A stretch of DNA of 42,116 bases from Pseudomonadota bacterium (GCA_019352115.1 JABBNW010000011.1:1-42116), one strand, 5' to 3'; shown: positions 8,489 through 19,985, numbered from the stretch's first letter. Translations and numbers: made by a program. Notes: a model not told the origin generated them from the sequence alone.

Positions 8489-11400
8489 CACGCAACAACC
8501 CCGCCGCGGCCGTGGAGGACCCGTTGTGGTTCAAGGACGCGGTGATCTACCAGGTGCACATAAAGTCGTTCTTTGATGCTAACAACGACGGCATCGGCGA
8601 CTTCCAGGGGCTGATCGACAAGCTGCCCTATATCAAGGAGCTTGGGGTCACGGCGGTCTGGCTGCTGCCGTTCTATCCCTCGCCGCTGCGCGACGACGGC
8701 TACGATATCGCCGAGTACCGCGGCGTCAATTCCGATTACGGCACGTTGGCGGACGCGCGGCGGTTCGTCCGCGCGGCACACGATCTCGGCCTGCGGGTCA
8801 TCACCGAGCTGGTCATCAACCATACCTCCGACGCGCATCCCTGGTTCCAGCGCGCGCGGCTGGCGAAGCCCGGCAGCGCGGCGCGCAACTTCTACGTGTG
8901 GTCCGACGACGACCAGCGCTATTCCGGCACCAGGGTCATCTTCATCGACACCGAGAAGTCCAACTGGACCTGGGACCCGGTGGCGAAGGCGTATTTCTGG
9001 CATCGGTTCTATTCGCACCAGCCGGACCTCAATTTCGACAATCCCGCCGTGGTGCGCGCCGTGCTGGCGGTGATGCGGTTCTGGTTCGACCTCGGCGTGG
9101 ACGGGCTACGCCTGGACGCGGTGCCCTATCTGGTGGAACGGAACGGGACCAGCAACGAGAACCTGCCCGAGACGCACGCGATCCTGAAGCGCATCCGCGC
9201 CGAGCTCGATGTCTGCGCGCCGGGGCGGATGCTGCTGGCGGAGGCGAACCAGTGGCCGGAGGACGCGCAGGAATATTTCGGCACCGGCGACGAATGCCAC
9301 ATGGCGTTCCATTTCCCGCTGATGCCGCGCATGTACATGGCGATCGCGCGCGAGGACCGCTTCCCGATCACCGACATCATGCGCCAGACCCCGGAAATCC
9401 CGGCCACCTGCCAGTGGGCGATCTTCCTGCGCAACCACGACGAGCTGACCCTGGAGATGGTCACCGACCAGGAGCGCGACTACCTCTGGTCCGCCTACGC
9501 GAGCGATGCGCGCGCCAGGCTGAACCTCGGTATCCGCCGCCGGCTGGCGCCGCTGATGGAACACGACCGCCGGCGCATCGAATTGATGAACAACCTGCTG
9601 CTGTCGATGCCCGGCACGCCGGTGATCTATTACGGCGACGAGATCGGGATGGGCGATAACATCCATCTCGGCGACCGCAGCGGGGTACGCACGCCGATGC
9701 AGTGGTCGCCCGACCGCAACGGCGGCTTCTCGCGCGCCGATCCGGCCAAGCTCGTGCTGCCCGTGATCATGGATTCGCTCTACGGCTACGACGCGGTCAA
9801 CGTCGAGGCGCAGGCGGCCGATCCGCCATCCCTGCTCAATTGGATGCGGCGGATGCTGGCGGTGCGCAGCCGGTTCCGCGCGTTCGGCCGCGGCAGCCAG
9901 CGCATGATCTACCCCGGCAACCGCAAGGTGCTCGCGTTCCTGCGCGAATACGGCGACGGCGACACGCGGGAGACGGTGCTCTGCGTGAGCAATCTTTCAC
10001 GCACGGCCCAGGCGGTCGAGCTCGATCTGTCGGAATTCGCCGGGCGGCTGCCAGTCGACATGATCGGCGGCGCGGTGTTCCCGCCGATCGGGCAACTGAC
10101 CTACCTGCTGACCCTGGCGCCCTATGGCTATCTCTGGTTCGTCCTCACGACCGAGGCGGCGCTGCCGCCCTGGCATGTTCCGGTACCCCAGCAATTGCCC
10201 GAATTCGTCACCCTTGTCGTCCGCCGCGAGCTCGCAGAGATCCTCGATCCGGCGCACCGCCTCATCCTGGAGCGCGATATCCTGCCGGCCTATCTCGCGC
10301 GCCGGCGCTGGTTCGCCGCCAAGGACGAGAAGCTGTTGCAGTGCCGTATCGCCTACGCGGTGCGGCTGCCCGGCACAGGCGAGCCGGTAGGGTTCACCGA
10401 GCTGGAGGTGGACCTGCCCGGTCATACCGAGCGCTACCTGCTGCCGCTCGGCGTGGTCTGGGACGAGGAGGCGACCGGTGCGCTGTCCGATCAGCTCGGG
10501 CTCGCGCGGCTGCGGCGCGGCCGGCGGGTCGGCGTGCTGACCGACGGGTTCGCGGTCGACGGGCTGGTGGAGGCGCTGGTCACGGGATTGCGGACGCGCG
10601 CCGTCGTGGCGCTGCCGGACGGGGGCGAACTGCGCTTCCTGCCGACCTCGCGGCTGGAGGCGCTCGACCTGCCCGAAACTCCTGAAATCCGCCGGCTGTC
10701 GGCCGAGCAGACCAACAGCTCCCTCGTGGTCGCCGATACCGTGGTCATGAAGCTGATCCGCCATGTGTCGCCGGGCCTCCATCCGGAGGCCGAAATGACC
10801 CGGTTCCTGACCGAACGGGGCTTCGCCAACACCGCGCCGTTGCTGGGCGAGATCGTGCGGCTCGATGCTGCGGGCACGCCCCATACCTTGGCGCTGGTGC
10901 AGGGTTTCGTGCGCAACCAGGGCGACGGCTGGATCTGGACGCTCAATTTCCTGAACCGCACGGTCGAGGAATTGGCGGTGACGGACGCCGGGGAAGAGGC
11001 CCGCACGGACGCGTTCGGCGCCTATCTCGGGTTCGCCCGCGCGCTCGGCCGGCGGCTCGCGGAGCTGCACGCCGTGCTGGCGCAGCCTTGCGACGATCCC
11101 GCCTTCGCGCCCGAGCCGGTCGGGCCGGAGGGGCCGGAGGGGCCGGGGGCGTGGGCGGACTCCGCGCTTGCGCAGGTGGACGCGGCGATCGAGATCCTGC
11201 GCAACACGACTGCCTGGGCGAGCGAGGACCTTGGTGCGCTGGCCGCCGATCTGGTGGCGCAGGCGCCGGCCTTGCGTGCGGCGGTGCAGCGTCTGGCCGA
11301 AGCCGGCGCCGGCGCGTTGCGGACCCGCATCCATGGCGATTTCCACCTCGGCCAGGTGCTGACGGTGCAGGACGACGTCTGCATCATCGATTTCGAGGGC

Positions 11401-11826
11401 GAGCCGGCGCGTCCGCTCGCCGAGCGGCGCATGAAATCCTCCCCGCTGCGCGACGTGGCGGGGCTGCTGCGCTCGATCGACTATGCGGCGGCGGCGGCGG
11501 GCCAGCACCAGACCGGGATGCCGCCGGTCGTGTCGCAGCGGCGGGCCGATCTGCTCGACCTGTTCTCCCGCGAGGCGAAGGCGGCCTTCCTGGCCGCCTA
11601 CGACGCCGTGCACGCGGAAGCGCCGCGGCGGTGGGCGGATCCGGGCGTCGAGCCGGCGCTGCTCGATCTGTTCCTGATTGAAAAGGCTGCCTACGAAATC
11701 CGTTACGAAGCGGCGAACCGGCCCGCCTGGCTGCCGATCCCGTTGCGCGGCTTCGCGGAACTGGCGGCCCGGGTGACCGCCGTCGACGCCGCAACCGACG
11801 CCGGCAGGGAGACGCAGGATGCGTGA
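8485..11826 (+). CDS. treS: Trehalose synthase-maltokinase fusion (TreS-Pep2)
   Basis: A bifunctional cytoplasmic enzyme of 1113 residues. Residues 1 to about 550 are trehalose synthase (GH13_16), which interconverts trehalose and maltose; nucleophile D211 (LRLDAVP), acid/base E253 (LLAEANQW) and D319 (RNHDEL) are all present. From about residue 575 to the end lies a maltokinase, which phosphorylates maltose to maltose 1-phosphate. It opens with [13 protein letters not shown] and holds the kinase-type HGDFHLGQ motif (H950-D952) and the metal-binding IDFEGEP (D969, E971). The fusion therefore makes the GlgE substrate directly from trehalose. Its start overlaps glgE by 4 nt and its end overlaps glgB by 8 nt. 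Fusions of this kind are known in proteobacteria. Confidence 0.95.
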   Translation: MTRNNPAAAVEDPLWFKDAVIYQVHIKSFFDANNDGIGDFQGLIDKLPYIKELGVTAVWLLPFYPSPLRDDGYDIAEYRGVNSDYGTLADARRFVRAAHDLGLRVITELVINHTSDAHPWFQRARLAKPGSAARNFYVWSDDDQRYSGTRVIFIDTEKSNWTWDPVAKAYFWHRFYSHQPDLNFDNPAVVRAVLAVMRFWFDLGVDGLRLDAVPYLVERNGTSNENLPETHAILKRIRAELDVCAPGRMLLAEANQWPEDAQEYFGTGDECHMAFHFPLMPRMYMAIAREDRFPITDIMRQTPEIPATCQWAIFLRNHDELTLEMVTDQERDYLWSAYASDARARLNLGIRRRLAPLMEHDRRRIELMNNLLLSMPGTPVIYYGDEIGMGDNIHLGDRSGVRTPMQWSPDRNGGFSRADPAKLVLPVIMDSLYGYDAVNVEAQAADPPSLLNWMRRMLAVRSRFRAFGRGSQRMIYPGNRKVLAFLREYGDGDTRETVLCVSNLSRTAQAVELDLSEFAGRLPVDMIGGAVFPPIGQLTYLLTLAPYGYLWFVLTTEAALPPWHVPVPQQLPEFVTLVVRRELAEILDPAHRLILERDILPAYLARRRWFAAKDEKLLQCRIAYAVRLPGTGEPVGFTELEVDLPGHTERYLLPLGVVWDEEATGALSDQLGLARLRRGRRVGVLTDGFAVDGLVEALVTGLRTRAVVALPDGGELRFLPTSRLEALDLPETPEIRRLSAEQTNSSLVVADTVVMKLIRHVSPGLHPEAEMTRFLTERGFANTAPLLGEIVRLDAAGTPHTLALVQGFVRNQGDGWIWTLNFLNRTVEELAVTDAGEEARTDAFGAYLGFARALGRRLAELHAVLAQPCDDPAFAPEPVGPEGPEGPGAWADSALAQVDAAIEILRNTTAWASEDLGALAADLVAQAPALRAAVQRLAEAGAGALRTRIHGDFHLGQVLTVQDDVCIIDFEGEPARPLAERRMKSSPLRDVAGLLRSIDYAAAAAGQHQTGMPPVVSQRRADLLDLFSREAKAAFLAAYDAVHAEAPRRWADPGVEPALLDLFLIEKAAYEIRYEAANRPAWLPIPLRGFAELAARVTAVDAATDAGRETQDA

Positions 11827-14002
11827 GCACGACATCGATGCCGGCGCCGTCGAAGCCCTGGTGCACGGACATCACGGCGATCCGTTCGCGCTGCTCGGCC
11901 CGCACGGGGCAGGGGCCGGCCGCACGGTGCGCGCCTTCCTGCCGACGGCGGAAAAAGTCGAAGCGGTGAGCCGTCACGACGGGACGGTGCTGGCCGAACT
12001 GACCCGGCAACACCCGGCCGGGTTCTTCGTCGGCCCGCTGCCCGCCGACGTGCCGTATCTGTTGCGTATCCACGACGCCGGCGGCGTGCGGGAGACGGAG
12101 GATTCGTATGCCTTCGGGCCGATCCTGGGCGACCTCGACCTCTATCTTCTTGCCGAAGGCCGCCACCATGATTTCGGCACCTGCCTCGGCGCGCACGTGG
12201 ACGAACGCGACGGCGCGCGCGGCGTGCGATTCGCGGTCTGGGCGCCGAATGCGCAACGGGTTTCGGTGGTCGGCGCGTTCAACCACTGGGACGGGCGCTG
12301 CCATCCGATGCGGTTGCGCCACGCAGCCGGGGTATGGGAATTGTTCATCCCCCGCCTGCTGCCCGGTACGCTCTACAAATACGAGCTGCTCGGCCCGGGT
12401 GGGGAACGCCTGCCGCTGAAGGCCGATCCGGTAGCGTTCGCGACCGAGGTGCCGCCGGCCACCGGCTCGGTGGTCGCCGCGCCTGCCGGCACGGTCTGGA
12501 GCGACGAGGTCTGGCTGTCCCGCCGCTCCGCCCGCCAGTCGGTCGAGGCGCCGCTGTCGATCTACGAAGTGCACGCCTTGTCCTGGGTCTCGCTCGACGA
12601 GCCCGGTCGCTGCGGGTGGGACGTGCTGGCCGACCGGCTGGTGCCCTATGTCGCCGCACTCGGTTTCACCCATGTCGAGCTGATGCCGATCATGGAGCAT
12701 CCGTTCGCCGGCTCCTGGGGCTACCAGCCGCTGTCGCAGTTCGCGCCCACCGCGCGGCTCGGCCCGCCGGAGGCGTTCGCCCGCTTCGTCGATCGCTGCC
12801 ACGAGGCGGGGGTGGGCGTGCTGCTGGACTGGGTGCCGGCGCATTTCCCGAACGACGCGCACGGACTGGCCCGCTTCGACGGCACCGCGCTCTACGAGCA
12901 CGCCGACCCGCGCGAAGGCCTGCACCCGGACTGGAACACGATCGTCTACAATTTCGGCCGCAACGAAGTGCGCGGATTCCTGATCGGCAGCGCGCTGCAC
13001 TGGCTGGAACGGTTCCATGTCGACGGGCTGCGGGTCGATGCGGTCGCCGCCATGCTGTACCGGGACTACAGCCGGGCCGCCGGCGAATGGATCCCCAACA
13101 AATACGGCGGGCGCGAGAACCTGGAAGCGATCGCCTTCCTGCGCGAACTGAGCGAGGTCATCGCCGCGCGCTGCCCCGGCTGCCTGCTGATCGCCGAGGA
13201 ATCCACCGCCTGGCCCGGTGTCACCCGCGCGGCATCGGACGGCGGCCTCGGCTTTTCCTACAAATGGAACATGGGCTGGATGCACGACACCCTGCACTAC
13301 ATGCAGGAAGACCCGATCAATCGCCGCTACCATCACGGGGAGATGACGTTCGGCCTGGTCTATGCTTTCTCGGAACGTTTCGTCCTGCCATTGTCGCATG
13401 ACGAGGTGGTGTACGGAAAGCATTCGCTGCTCGGCCGCATGCCGGGCGATCCCTGGCAGCGCTTTGCCAACCTGCGTGCCTTCCTCGGCTTCATGTGGGG
13501 CCATCCGGGCAAGAAGCTGCTGTTCATGGGCGGCGAGTTCGGCCAGGAGGCGGAATGGAACCACGATGCCATCTTGGCGTGGGATCGTCTCGACGATCCG
13601 GCGCACCGGGGCGTGCAACTGCTGGTACGCGACCTGAACGGCGTCTACGCCGCGACGCCGGCGCTGCACGCGCGCGATGCGGAGGCGTCGGGATTCCGCT
13701 GGGTGGTAATCGATGACGCCGCCCAGAGCGTGTTCGCCTGGCTGCGCTTCGGCGCCGACGGCGACGCGCCGGCGCTGGTCGTCTGCAACTTCACGCCGGT
13801 GCCGCGCCACGGCTACCGGATCGGCGTGCCGCGCGCCGGGCGCTGGCAGGAGGTGCTGAACAGCGATGCGGAGGTCTACGGCGGATCGAACCTCGGCAAC
13901 GGCGGCAACGTGCTGGCGCAGATGATCGCCAGCCACGACCTGCCGGCCTCGCTGGAACTGACCCTGCCGCCGCTTTCCACCCTCATTCTGCGCGCCGACT
14001 GA
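11819..14002 (+). CDS. glgB: 1,4-alpha-glucan branching enzyme GlgB
   Basis: GlgB of 727 residues, the usual length, which introduces alpha-1,6 branches into the glucan made by GlgE. It has an N-terminal domain and CBM48 ([20 protein letters not shown] at about 138-157) ahead of the GH13_9 catalytic barrel. Catalytic residues are visible: nucleophile D407 ([11 protein letters not shown]), acid/base E460 ([11 protein letters not shown]) and D528 ([10 protein letters not shown]). The [13 protein letters not shown] segment and the all-beta C-terminal domain follow. The ATG lies inside the end of the treS fusion (8-nt overlap), and 9 nt separate the stop from glgX. Pairing with GlgE in one operon fits the GlgE-GlgB route to branched alpha-glucan. 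Confidence 0.96.
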   Translation: MREHDIDAGAVEALVHGHHGDPFALLGPHGAGAGRTVRAFLPTAEKVEAVSRHDGTVLAELTRQHPAGFFVGPLPADVPYLLRIHDAGGVRETEDSYAFGPILGDLDLYLLAEGRHHDFGTCLGAHVDERDGARGVRFAVWAPNAQRVSVVGAFNHWDGRCHPMRLRHAAGVWELFIPRLLPGTLYKYELLGPGGERLPLKADPVAFATEVPPATGSVVAAPAGTVWSDEVWLSRRSARQSVEAPLSIYEVHALSWVSLDEPGRCGWDVLADRLVPYVAALGFTHVELMPIMEHPFAGSWGYQPLSQFAPTARLGPPEAFARFVDRCHEAGVGVLLDWVPAHFPNDAHGLARFDGTALYEHADPREGLHPDWNTIVYNFGRNEVRGFLIGSALHWLERFHVDGLRVDAVAAMLYRDYSRAAGEWIPNKYGGRENLEAIAFLRELSEVIAARCPGCLLIAEESTAWPGVTRAASDGGLGFSYKWNMGWMHDTLHYMQEDPINRRYHHGEMTFGLVYAFSERFVLPLSHDEVVYGKHSLLGRMPGDPWQRFANLRAFLGFMWGHPGKKLLFMGGEFGQEAEWNHDAILAWDRLDDPAHRGVQLLVRDLNGVYAATPALHARDAEASGFRWVVIDDAAQSVFAWLRFGADGDAPALVVCNFTPVPRHGYRIGVPRAGRWQEVLNSDAEVYGGSNLGNGGNVLAQMIASHDLPASLELTLPPLSTLILRAD

Positions 14003-14011
14003 GGCCGGCCG

Positions 14012-16138
14012 GTGGCAGTCCTCGCCGACACTCTGCTGCCCGGCCGGCCGGACCCCCTGGGCGCGACCCCGGACGGGCGGGGGATCAATTTCGCGGTCTT
14101 CTCGGCCCATGCCGAGGCGATCGATCTTTGCTTGTTCGAACCGACAGGGCGGCGCGAGATCGCGCGCCTGGCGATGCCCGAATGCACCGACGAGGTATGG
14201 CACGGCTACCTGCCGGACGCTCTGCCCGGGTGCGTCTACGGCTACCGCGTGCATGGGCCGTACGCGCCCCGCCGCGGGCACCGGTTCAACCCCAACAAGC
14301 TGCTGCTCGATCCGTATGCGCGCGCCCTGACCGGGGCTCTGCGCTGGTCCGACGCGCTGCACGGCTACCGGGTCGGCGCCCAGCGCAGCGATCTGTCGTT
14401 CGATCGCCGCGACAGCGCCGCCGCCATGCCGAAGGCGGTGGTGATATCGGATGTGTTCGATTGGAACGACGACCGTCGGCCCGACGTGCCGTGGGCCGAG
14501 ACGATCATCTACGAAGCGCACCTGCGCGGGCTGACCATGCTGCGCGAGGATCTGCTGCCGCCCGAACGCGGCACCTTCGCGGCGCTCGCGGATCCGCGGG
14601 TGATCGACCACCTGCTGCGCCTCGGGATCACGGCGATCGAGCTGCTGCCGGTGCAGGCCTTCGCGCAGGACCGGTTCCTGGTCATGCGCGGCGTGTCCAA
14701 CTACTGGGGCTACTCCACCTTGGGCTTCTTCGCCCCCGAGCCGCGCTACCTCGGCCCCGGCGGGGCCGATGCGATGCGGATCGCGGTCCGCCGGCTGCAC
14801 GCCGCAGGCATCGAGGTCATCCTGGACGTCGTCTACAACCACACGTGTGAGGGCAACGAGCTCGGCCCCACCATTTCCTGGCGCGGCTTCGACAACGCGA
14901 GCTACTATCGGCTGATCCCCGGCGACGAACGGCACTGCATCAGCGACACCGGCTGCGGCAACACGCTCAATCTGTCGCACCCCCGCGTGCTGCAGATGGT
15001 GATGGACAGCCTGCGCCACTGGGCGACCTCGTTCCGGGTCGACGGATTCCGTTTCGATCTCGGCGCCACTCTCGGCCGCGAGGGCACCGGCTTCGACCCC
15101 GGCTCGGGCTTCTTCGACGCGATCCGCCAGGACCCGGTGCTGTCGCGGCTGAAGTTGATCGCCGAGCCGTGGGACATCGGCCCGGGCGGCTACCAGCTCG
15201 GCAGCTTCCCGCCCGGTTTCGCCGAGTGGAACGACCGTTTCCGCGACACCACCCGCCGCTTCTGGCGCGGCGATCCGGGCCAGCGGGCGGAACTGGCCGG
15301 GCGGCTGTCGGGATCGGCCGACCTGTTCGACCATCGCCGCCGCCGGCCCTCCGCCTCGGTCAACTTCATCGCCTCGCACGACGGGTTCACGCTGCACGAC
15401 ACGGTCAGCTACAACGAGCGCCACAACGAGGCGAACGGGGAAGAAAACCGCGACGGCCACGACAACAACCTCAGCAACAACTGGGGCGAGGAAGGCCCGA
15501 CCGACGACCCCGCGCTGGTAGAGCTGCGCGAGCGGGTGAAGCGGGCGTTGCTCGCAAGCCTGCTGCTCGCGCACGGCACGCCGATGCTGCTCGCCGGCGA
15601 CGAATTCGGCCGCAGCCAACAGGGCAACAACAACGCCTATTGCCAGGACAACGAGATTTCCTGGCTGGACTGGCGGCTTGCGGACACCGCGCCGGGGCGG
15701 AGCCTCGCCGCATTCACGGCCCGGCTGATCGCCTTGCGCAAGGCGCTGCCGGTGCTGCGCAGCCCGCGTTTCATGCACGGCAAGCGCGAGCCGCTGCCCG
15801 GCATCCTGACCGTCGGCTGGTTCGACGAGACCGGCCAGGCGTTGCCGGAGGAAGCCTGGGGCGATCCGGAGGGTCGGCTGCTCGCGATGCGCCGCGCCGG
15901 CGCCGCCGAGCCGCCGGCGCGCGGCACCGATGTCGTGCTGGTGCTGATCAACGGCACCGACACCGAACGGGTGTTCACCTTGCCGGACCCGCCGCTCGAC
16001 TGGCAGCTGCTGCTCGACAGCAGCGGGGAGCGGGATGCCGCGCCCGCCTCGGGGAGCTTCGCCGTCGGCCACCGCAGCGTGGTGGTGCTCGGCGCCATGG
16101 TTGCGCCCGATACCGCCGATCAGGAAGACGCGCCATGA
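14012..16138 (+). CDS. glgX: Glycogen debranching enzyme GlgX
   Basis: Isoamylase-type GH13_11 debranching enzyme (GlgX/TreX), 708 residues, which hydrolyses alpha-1,6 branches and frees linear malto-oligosaccharides. A CBM48 domain (INFAVFSAHAEAIDLCLFE at about 29-47) precedes the barrel. Catalytic positions are D349 (FRFDLGATLG), E385 (LIAEPWDIGPGGYQ) and D457 (ASHDGFTLHD). The start is a GTG, since no ATG fits the family N-terminus; GAGG lies 7 nt upstream, immediately after the glgB stop. The end overlaps treZ by 4 nt (ATGA). In this operon its linear products would feed TreY and TreZ. Confidence 0.94.
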   Translation: MAVLADTLLPGRPDPLGATPDGRGINFAVFSAHAEAIDLCLFEPTGRREIARLAMPECTDEVWHGYLPDALPGCVYGYRVHGPYAPRRGHRFNPNKLLLDPYARALTGALRWSDALHGYRVGAQRSDLSFDRRDSAAAMPKAVVISDVFDWNDDRRPDVPWAETIIYEAHLRGLTMLREDLLPPERGTFAALADPRVIDHLLRLGITAIELLPVQAFAQDRFLVMRGVSNYWGYSTLGFFAPEPRYLGPGGADAMRIAVRRLHAAGIEVILDVVYNHTCEGNELGPTISWRGFDNASYYRLIPGDERHCISDTGCGNTLNLSHPRVLQMVMDSLRHWATSFRVDGFRFDLGATLGREGTGFDPGSGFFDAIRQDPVLSRLKLIAEPWDIGPGGYQLGSFPPGFAEWNDRFRDTTRRFWRGDPGQRAELAGRLSGSADLFDHRRRRPSASVNFIASHDGFTLHDTVSYNERHNEANGEENRDGHDNNLSNNWGEEGPTDDPALVELRERVKRALLASLLLAHGTPMLLAGDEFGRSQQGNNNAYCQDNEISWLDWRLADTAPGRSLAAFTARLIALRKALPVLRSPRFMHGKREPLPGILTVGWFDETGQALPEEAWGDPEGRLLAMRRAGAAEPPARGTDVVLVLINGTDTERVFTLPDPPLDWQLLLDSSGERDAAPASGSFAVGHRSVVVLGAMVAPDTADQEDAP

Positions 16139-17943
16139 CAGATCGTTTTGCCCACGCGCTTCCGTTCGGCGCCACCGTCCGCCCCGACGGCACCACGGGC
16201 TTCCGCCTGTGGGCGCCGTCCGCCTCGGCCGTGTCGGTGGAGGTCGACGGCCATCCCCCGGTCGAGATGCGCGCCGAGCCGGACGGCTACCTTGTCGCGG
16301 AGGTGGCCTGCGGGACCGGCGCGCGCTACGTGTTCCGCCTCGCCGACGGCGTGGCGGTGCCCGATCCTGCCGCCCGCGCGCAGGCCGACGGCGTGCACGG
16401 GCCGAGCGTGGTGGTCGATCCGCACGCCTACGCCTGGGTCCACGGCGCCTGGCCGGGACGCCCCTGGCACGAAGCCGTGCTGTACGAAGTGCACGCCGGC
16501 CTGTGCGGCGGCTTCCGCGGCGTGATGGCGCAGTTGCCTCGGCTTGCCGCGCTCGGCGTGACCGCGGTGGAATTGATGCCGGTCGCCTCCTGCCCGGGCC
16601 GGCGCAACTGGGGCTACGACGGCGTGCTGGCGTTCGCGCCCGATACGTCGCTCGGCACGCCGGAGGAGCTGAAGGCGCTGGTGGACGCCGCGCACGGGCT
16701 CGGGCTGATGGTGTTCCTCGATGTCGTCTACAACCATTTCGGACCGGACGGGAATTTCCTGCACGCCTATGCCGACCCGTTCTTCCGCACCGACGTCGCC
16801 ACGCCGTGGGGCGCCGCGATCGATTTCCGCCAGGCGGCGGTGCATGATTTCTTCGTCCACAACGCGCTCTATTGGCTGAACGAGTTCCGCTTCGACGGTC
16901 TGCGCTTCGACGCCGTGCACGCGATCGTCCCGCCCGACGCGCTGCCGGCGTTGGACGCGGCCATCCGCGCCGGCGTGGATAGCGGGCGCCGCGTCCACCT
17001 CGTGCTGGAACACGACGGCAATGCCGCGTCCCTGCTGCACCCGGGATCGCGCGTGCCGGACGCCCGCGCGGCCGGCTTCGATGCGCAATGGACCGACGAT
17101 TATCACCACTGCCTGCACCGCCTGCTCACCGGCGAGGACGGCGGCTACTACGCCGACTACCCCGAACCGGCGGCGCAGTTGGCGCGCTGCCTCGCCGAGG
17201 GCTTCGCCTGGCAGGGCGAACCCTCCATCTATCGCGACGGCGAGGCGCGCGGGGAGCCGAGCGCGCACCTGCCGCCGTCGGCCTTCGTCGTCTGCCTGCA
17301 GAACCACGACCAGATCGGCAACCGCGCGTTCGGCGACCGGCTGACCCGGCTTGCCGACCCGGCGGCGCTGGAGGCGGCGCGCCTGCTGCTGCTTCTGGCC
17401 CCGCAGATCCCGCTGCTGTTCATGGGTGAGGAGTGGGGCAGCACGACGCCGTTCCTGTATTTCACCGACCACGGGCCCGCGCTCGCCGATCTGGTGCGCG
17501 ACGGCAGGCGGCAGGAGTTCGCGCGCTTTGCCGCCTTCGCCGATCCCGATGCGCGCGCGCGCATCCCGGACCCGAACGATCCGGCAACGTTCCGCGCCGC
17601 GATCCCCGACCCGGTGGAGATGGGCAGCGCGACGGGGGCGGCGCAGATCGCACGGACCGAGCGGCTGCTGGCGCTGCGTGCCCGTCATGTGGTGCCGGGC
17701 ATCCCGGGCTGCCGCAGCCTCGGCGCCTTCGCGCTGAGCGATGCCGCGGTGCGCGCGGCCTGGCGGCTGGGCGGTGGGGCGGAGCTGTGCCTCCTGGCCA
17801 ATTTCGGCACCATGGCGGTGAACATCGACACTCCGGCCGGCGCGGTCCTGGGCGAATCCGCCCCCGGCACCGCGGTGGCGGTTGCCTCCGGCCGGTTGCC
17901 GCCGCGCGCCGCCGTCGCCTTCCTCGCACCGAAGCCAGCCTGA
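16135..17943 (+). CDS. treZ: Maltooligosyltrehalose trehalohydrolase TreZ
   Basis: TreZ (GH13_10), 602 residues, which releases trehalose from the maltooligosyltrehalose made by TreY. The N-terminal CBM48-like domain (GFRLWAPSASAVSVEV) is followed by the barrel with nucleophile D259 (LRFDAVHAI), acid/base E292 (LVLEHD) and D392 (NHDQIGNRAFGDR). The last motif is diagnostic for TreZ. The open frame extends upstream through glgX in another phase, but the ATG at 16135, overlapping the glgX stop as ATGA, gives the normal N-terminus (MTDRFAHALPFGA). The stop overlaps the malQ start by one base. Confidence 0.95.
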   Translation: MTDRFAHALPFGATVRPDGTTGFRLWAPSASAVSVEVDGHPPVEMRAEPDGYLVAEVACGTGARYVFRLADGVAVPDPAARAQADGVHGPSVVVDPHAYAWVHGAWPGRPWHEAVLYEVHAGLCGGFRGVMAQLPRLAALGVTAVELMPVASCPGRRNWGYDGVLAFAPDTSLGTPEELKALVDAAHGLGLMVFLDVVYNHFGPDGNFLHAYADPFFRTDVATPWGAAIDFRQAAVHDFFVHNALYWLNEFRFDGLRFDAVHAIVPPDALPALDAAIRAGVDSGRRVHLVLEHDGNAASLLHPGSRVPDARAAGFDAQWTDDYHHCLHRLLTGEDGGYYADYPEPAAQLARCLAEGFAWQGEPSIYRDGEARGEPSAHLPPSAFVVCLQNHDQIGNRAFGDRLTRLADPAALEAARLLLLLAPQIPLLFMGEEWGSTTPFLYFTDHGPALADLVRDGRRQEFARFAAFADPDARARIPDPNDPATFRAAIPDPVEMGSATGAAQIARTERLLALRARHVVPGIPGCRSLGAFALSDAAVRAAWRLGGGAELCLLANFGTMAVNIDTPAGAVLGESAPGTAVAVASGRLPPRAAVAFLAPKPA

Positions 17944-19985
17944 TGGCCGATCCGCTCGCCGACCTGGCCGCCGCCGCCGGCATCGCCATCCACACCCTCG
18001 ATGCGTTCGGCCGCCCGCATGAGGTGCCGCCGCCGACCTTGCGCGCGGTGCTCGCCGCCGTCGGGCTGCCGGCGGCGACGGATGCGCAGGTGGCGGGCAG
18101 CCTGGCCTCCCTGCGCCAGCCGCTCGCGCTGCCGCTGCTGGTCACGGCGGCGCCGGGGGAAGCCGCGATCGTGCCGGCGGCGACGGGACGCTACCGGCTG
18201 CGGCTGGAAAGCGGCGGGGCGATGGAGGGCGTGTTCGCGCCCGACGACACGGGGCGGATGCGCGGCCCGGCCGTAACCGAGCCCGGCTATCACCATCTGC
18301 AGACGGCGAGCGGGGAGGTCGTGCTGGCGGTCGCCCCGCCGCGTTGCTGGGGGATGGGCGATGTCGCGCCCGACCTGCAAACCGGTGGCCGGCTGTGGGG
18401 GTTGTCGGTGCCAGTGTACGGGCTGCGGCGGGCGGACGACGGCGGGCTCGGCGACTATACCGCCCTGGCGCAGATGGCGGCTGCGGCCGGCGAGCGCGGC
18501 GCCGCGGCTCTGGCAATGAGCCCGGTGCACGCCGCCTTCGCCGCCGAGCCGGGCCGGTTCAGCCCCTATTCGCCATCCACCCGGCAGTTCCTGAACGTCT
18601 TCTACATCGACCCCGACCACCTCCCGTTCGGCCTGCCCGCGCCCCCGCCCGCAGCCGCGGTGCCGGCCGGCCCCCTGATCGACTGGTCGGCTGCCGGCGG
18701 GGCGCGGCTGGCCCGGTTGCGCGTCGTCTTCGACGCTTTCGCTGCCGCCCCGGACGCCGCGCGCGCCGCCTTCGCCGCCTTCCGCGTCGCCCGTGGCGAG
18801 ACCCTGGAACGCCACGCGCGGTTCGAGGCGCTGGCCGCGCATTTCCTCACCCAGGACCCGCCCTTGCGCGTCTGGCAGGAGTGGCCGGCAGAATTTCGCG
18901 ACCCGGCGAGCCTCGAGGTCGCCGCCTTCGCCGCCGAACACGCAACGGAGGTCGCCTTCCACGCCTTCCTGCAATTCCTCGCCGACGCCGGTCTTGCTGC
19001 GGCGCAGGCGGCCGCGCGCGCCGCGGGCATGGCGGTCGGGCTGATCAGCGATCTTGCCGTCGGTACCGACCGCGCCGGCAGCCACGCCTGGAGCCATCGT
19101 GCCGAGATGCTGTCCGGCCTTGCCATCGGCGCGCCACCCGATCTGCTGAACACGATCGGGCAGAATTGGGGCCTGACCGGGTTCTCGCCCGCGGGCCTGC
19201 GCGCCAGCGGCTACGGCGGATTCATCGAGATGCTGCGCACATCCCTGCGCCATGCCGGCGGCGTCCGCATCGACCACGTGATGGGCCTGCGCCGGCTGTG
19301 GGTGATCCCGGAAGGCGCAGCGCCGCGCGACGGCGCCTATCTTGCGTTCCCGGAGACCGATCTGTTGCGCCTGATCGCACTCGAGTCCTGGCGGCATAAG
19401 GCGATCGTGCTCGGCGAGGACCTCGGCACCGTGCCGGAAGGCTTCCGCGACGGGCTGCGGCGGGTCGGCGTGATGGGCCTGCGCCTGCTGATCTTCGAGC
19501 ACGACAGCAGCGGCTTCATCGCCCCGGCGCGCTGGCCGAACGATTCGGTGGCGATGACGACGACGCACGACCTGCCGACGATCTCCGGCTGGTGGCAGGA
19601 GCGCGACATCGACTGGTGGGAGCGGCTCGGCCATCTCGATCCCCCGTCCGCTGCCCGCCAGCGCACCGACCGCGCGCGCGAACGCGGCGAGATGTGGGCG
19701 GCGTTCCGGGCGAGCGGGGCGGCGACAGGGGCGGAACCGGCGCGTGCCGACGGCACCGCCGCGGTCGATGCGGCCTGCGCGCATCTGGGGGCGAGCGCAG
19801 CCGATCTCGCGCTGCTGCCGATCGAGGATGCGCTGGCGCTGGTGGAGCAGCCGAACCTGCCCGGCACCATCGATGAACATCCGAACTGGCGGCGGCGGCT
19901 GCCGGCGCCCGCGACGGTCTTGCTCGATCCGCCCGCGGTCGCAGGGCGGCTTGCCGCGCTGGCAGCCAACCGGCGGGCGTCATGA
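17943..19985 (+). CDS. malQ: 4-alpha-glucanotransferase MalQ
   Basis: Amylomaltase (GH77), 680 residues, close to the long enterobacterial MalQ. It transfers glucan segments between malto-oligosaccharides, so it can recycle the short chains that TreY and TreZ leave behind. Catalytic residues are D444 (VRIDHVMGL), E492 (LGEDLGTVPEGF) and D543 (THDLPTISGWW). The first roughly 150 residues form the extra N-terminal domain of bacterial MalQ. The start is the ATG of a TGATG junction with treZ, giving MADPLADLAAAAG; the longer open frame upstream is a shadow of treZ. The stop overlaps treY by 4 nt. Confidence 0.95.
   Translation: MADPLADLAAAAGIAIHTLDAFGRPHEVPPPTLRAVLAAVGLPAATDAQVAGSLASLRQPLALPLLVTAAPGEAAIVPAATGRYRLRLESGGAMEGVFAPDDTGRMRGPAVTEPGYHHLQTASGEVVLAVAPPRCWGMGDVAPDLQTGGRLWGLSVPVYGLRRADDGGLGDYTALAQMAAAAGERGAAALAMSPVHAAFAAEPGRFSPYSPSTRQFLNVFYIDPDHLPFGLPAPPPAAAVPAGPLIDWSAAGGARLARLRVVFDAFAAAPDAARAAFAAFRVARGETLERHARFEALAAHFLTQDPPLRVWQEWPAEFRDPASLEVAAFAAEHATEVAFHAFLQFLADAGLAAAQAAARAAGMAVGLISDLAVGTDRAGSHAWSHRAEMLSGLAIGAPPDLLNTIGQNWGLTGFSPAGLRASGYGGFIEMLRTSLRHAGGVRIDHVMGLRRLWVIPEGAAPRDGAYLAFPETDLLRLIALESWRHKAIVLGEDLGTVPEGFRDGLRRVGVMGLRLLIFEHDSSGFIAPARWPNDSVAMTTTHDLPTISGWWQERDIDWWERLGHLDPPSAARQRTDRARERGEMWAAFRASGAATGAEPARADGTAAVDAACAHLGASAADLALLPIEDALALVEQPNLPGTIDEHPNWRRRLPAPATVLLDPPAVAGRLAALAANRRAS

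Noticed and set aside
5009-8491. A 1160-codon minus-strand open frame opposite glgE
   Set aside because: It is a shadow of glgE in the antisense phase; composition is dominated by Arg, Gln and Pro and no family pattern appears.
11384-16072. A 1562-codon open frame on the minus strand across treS, glgB and glgX
   Set aside because: It is antisense to three genes with complete catalytic motifs. The translation is a monotonous Arg/Gln/Ala/Val mix without domains, which high-GC codon bias produces by chance.
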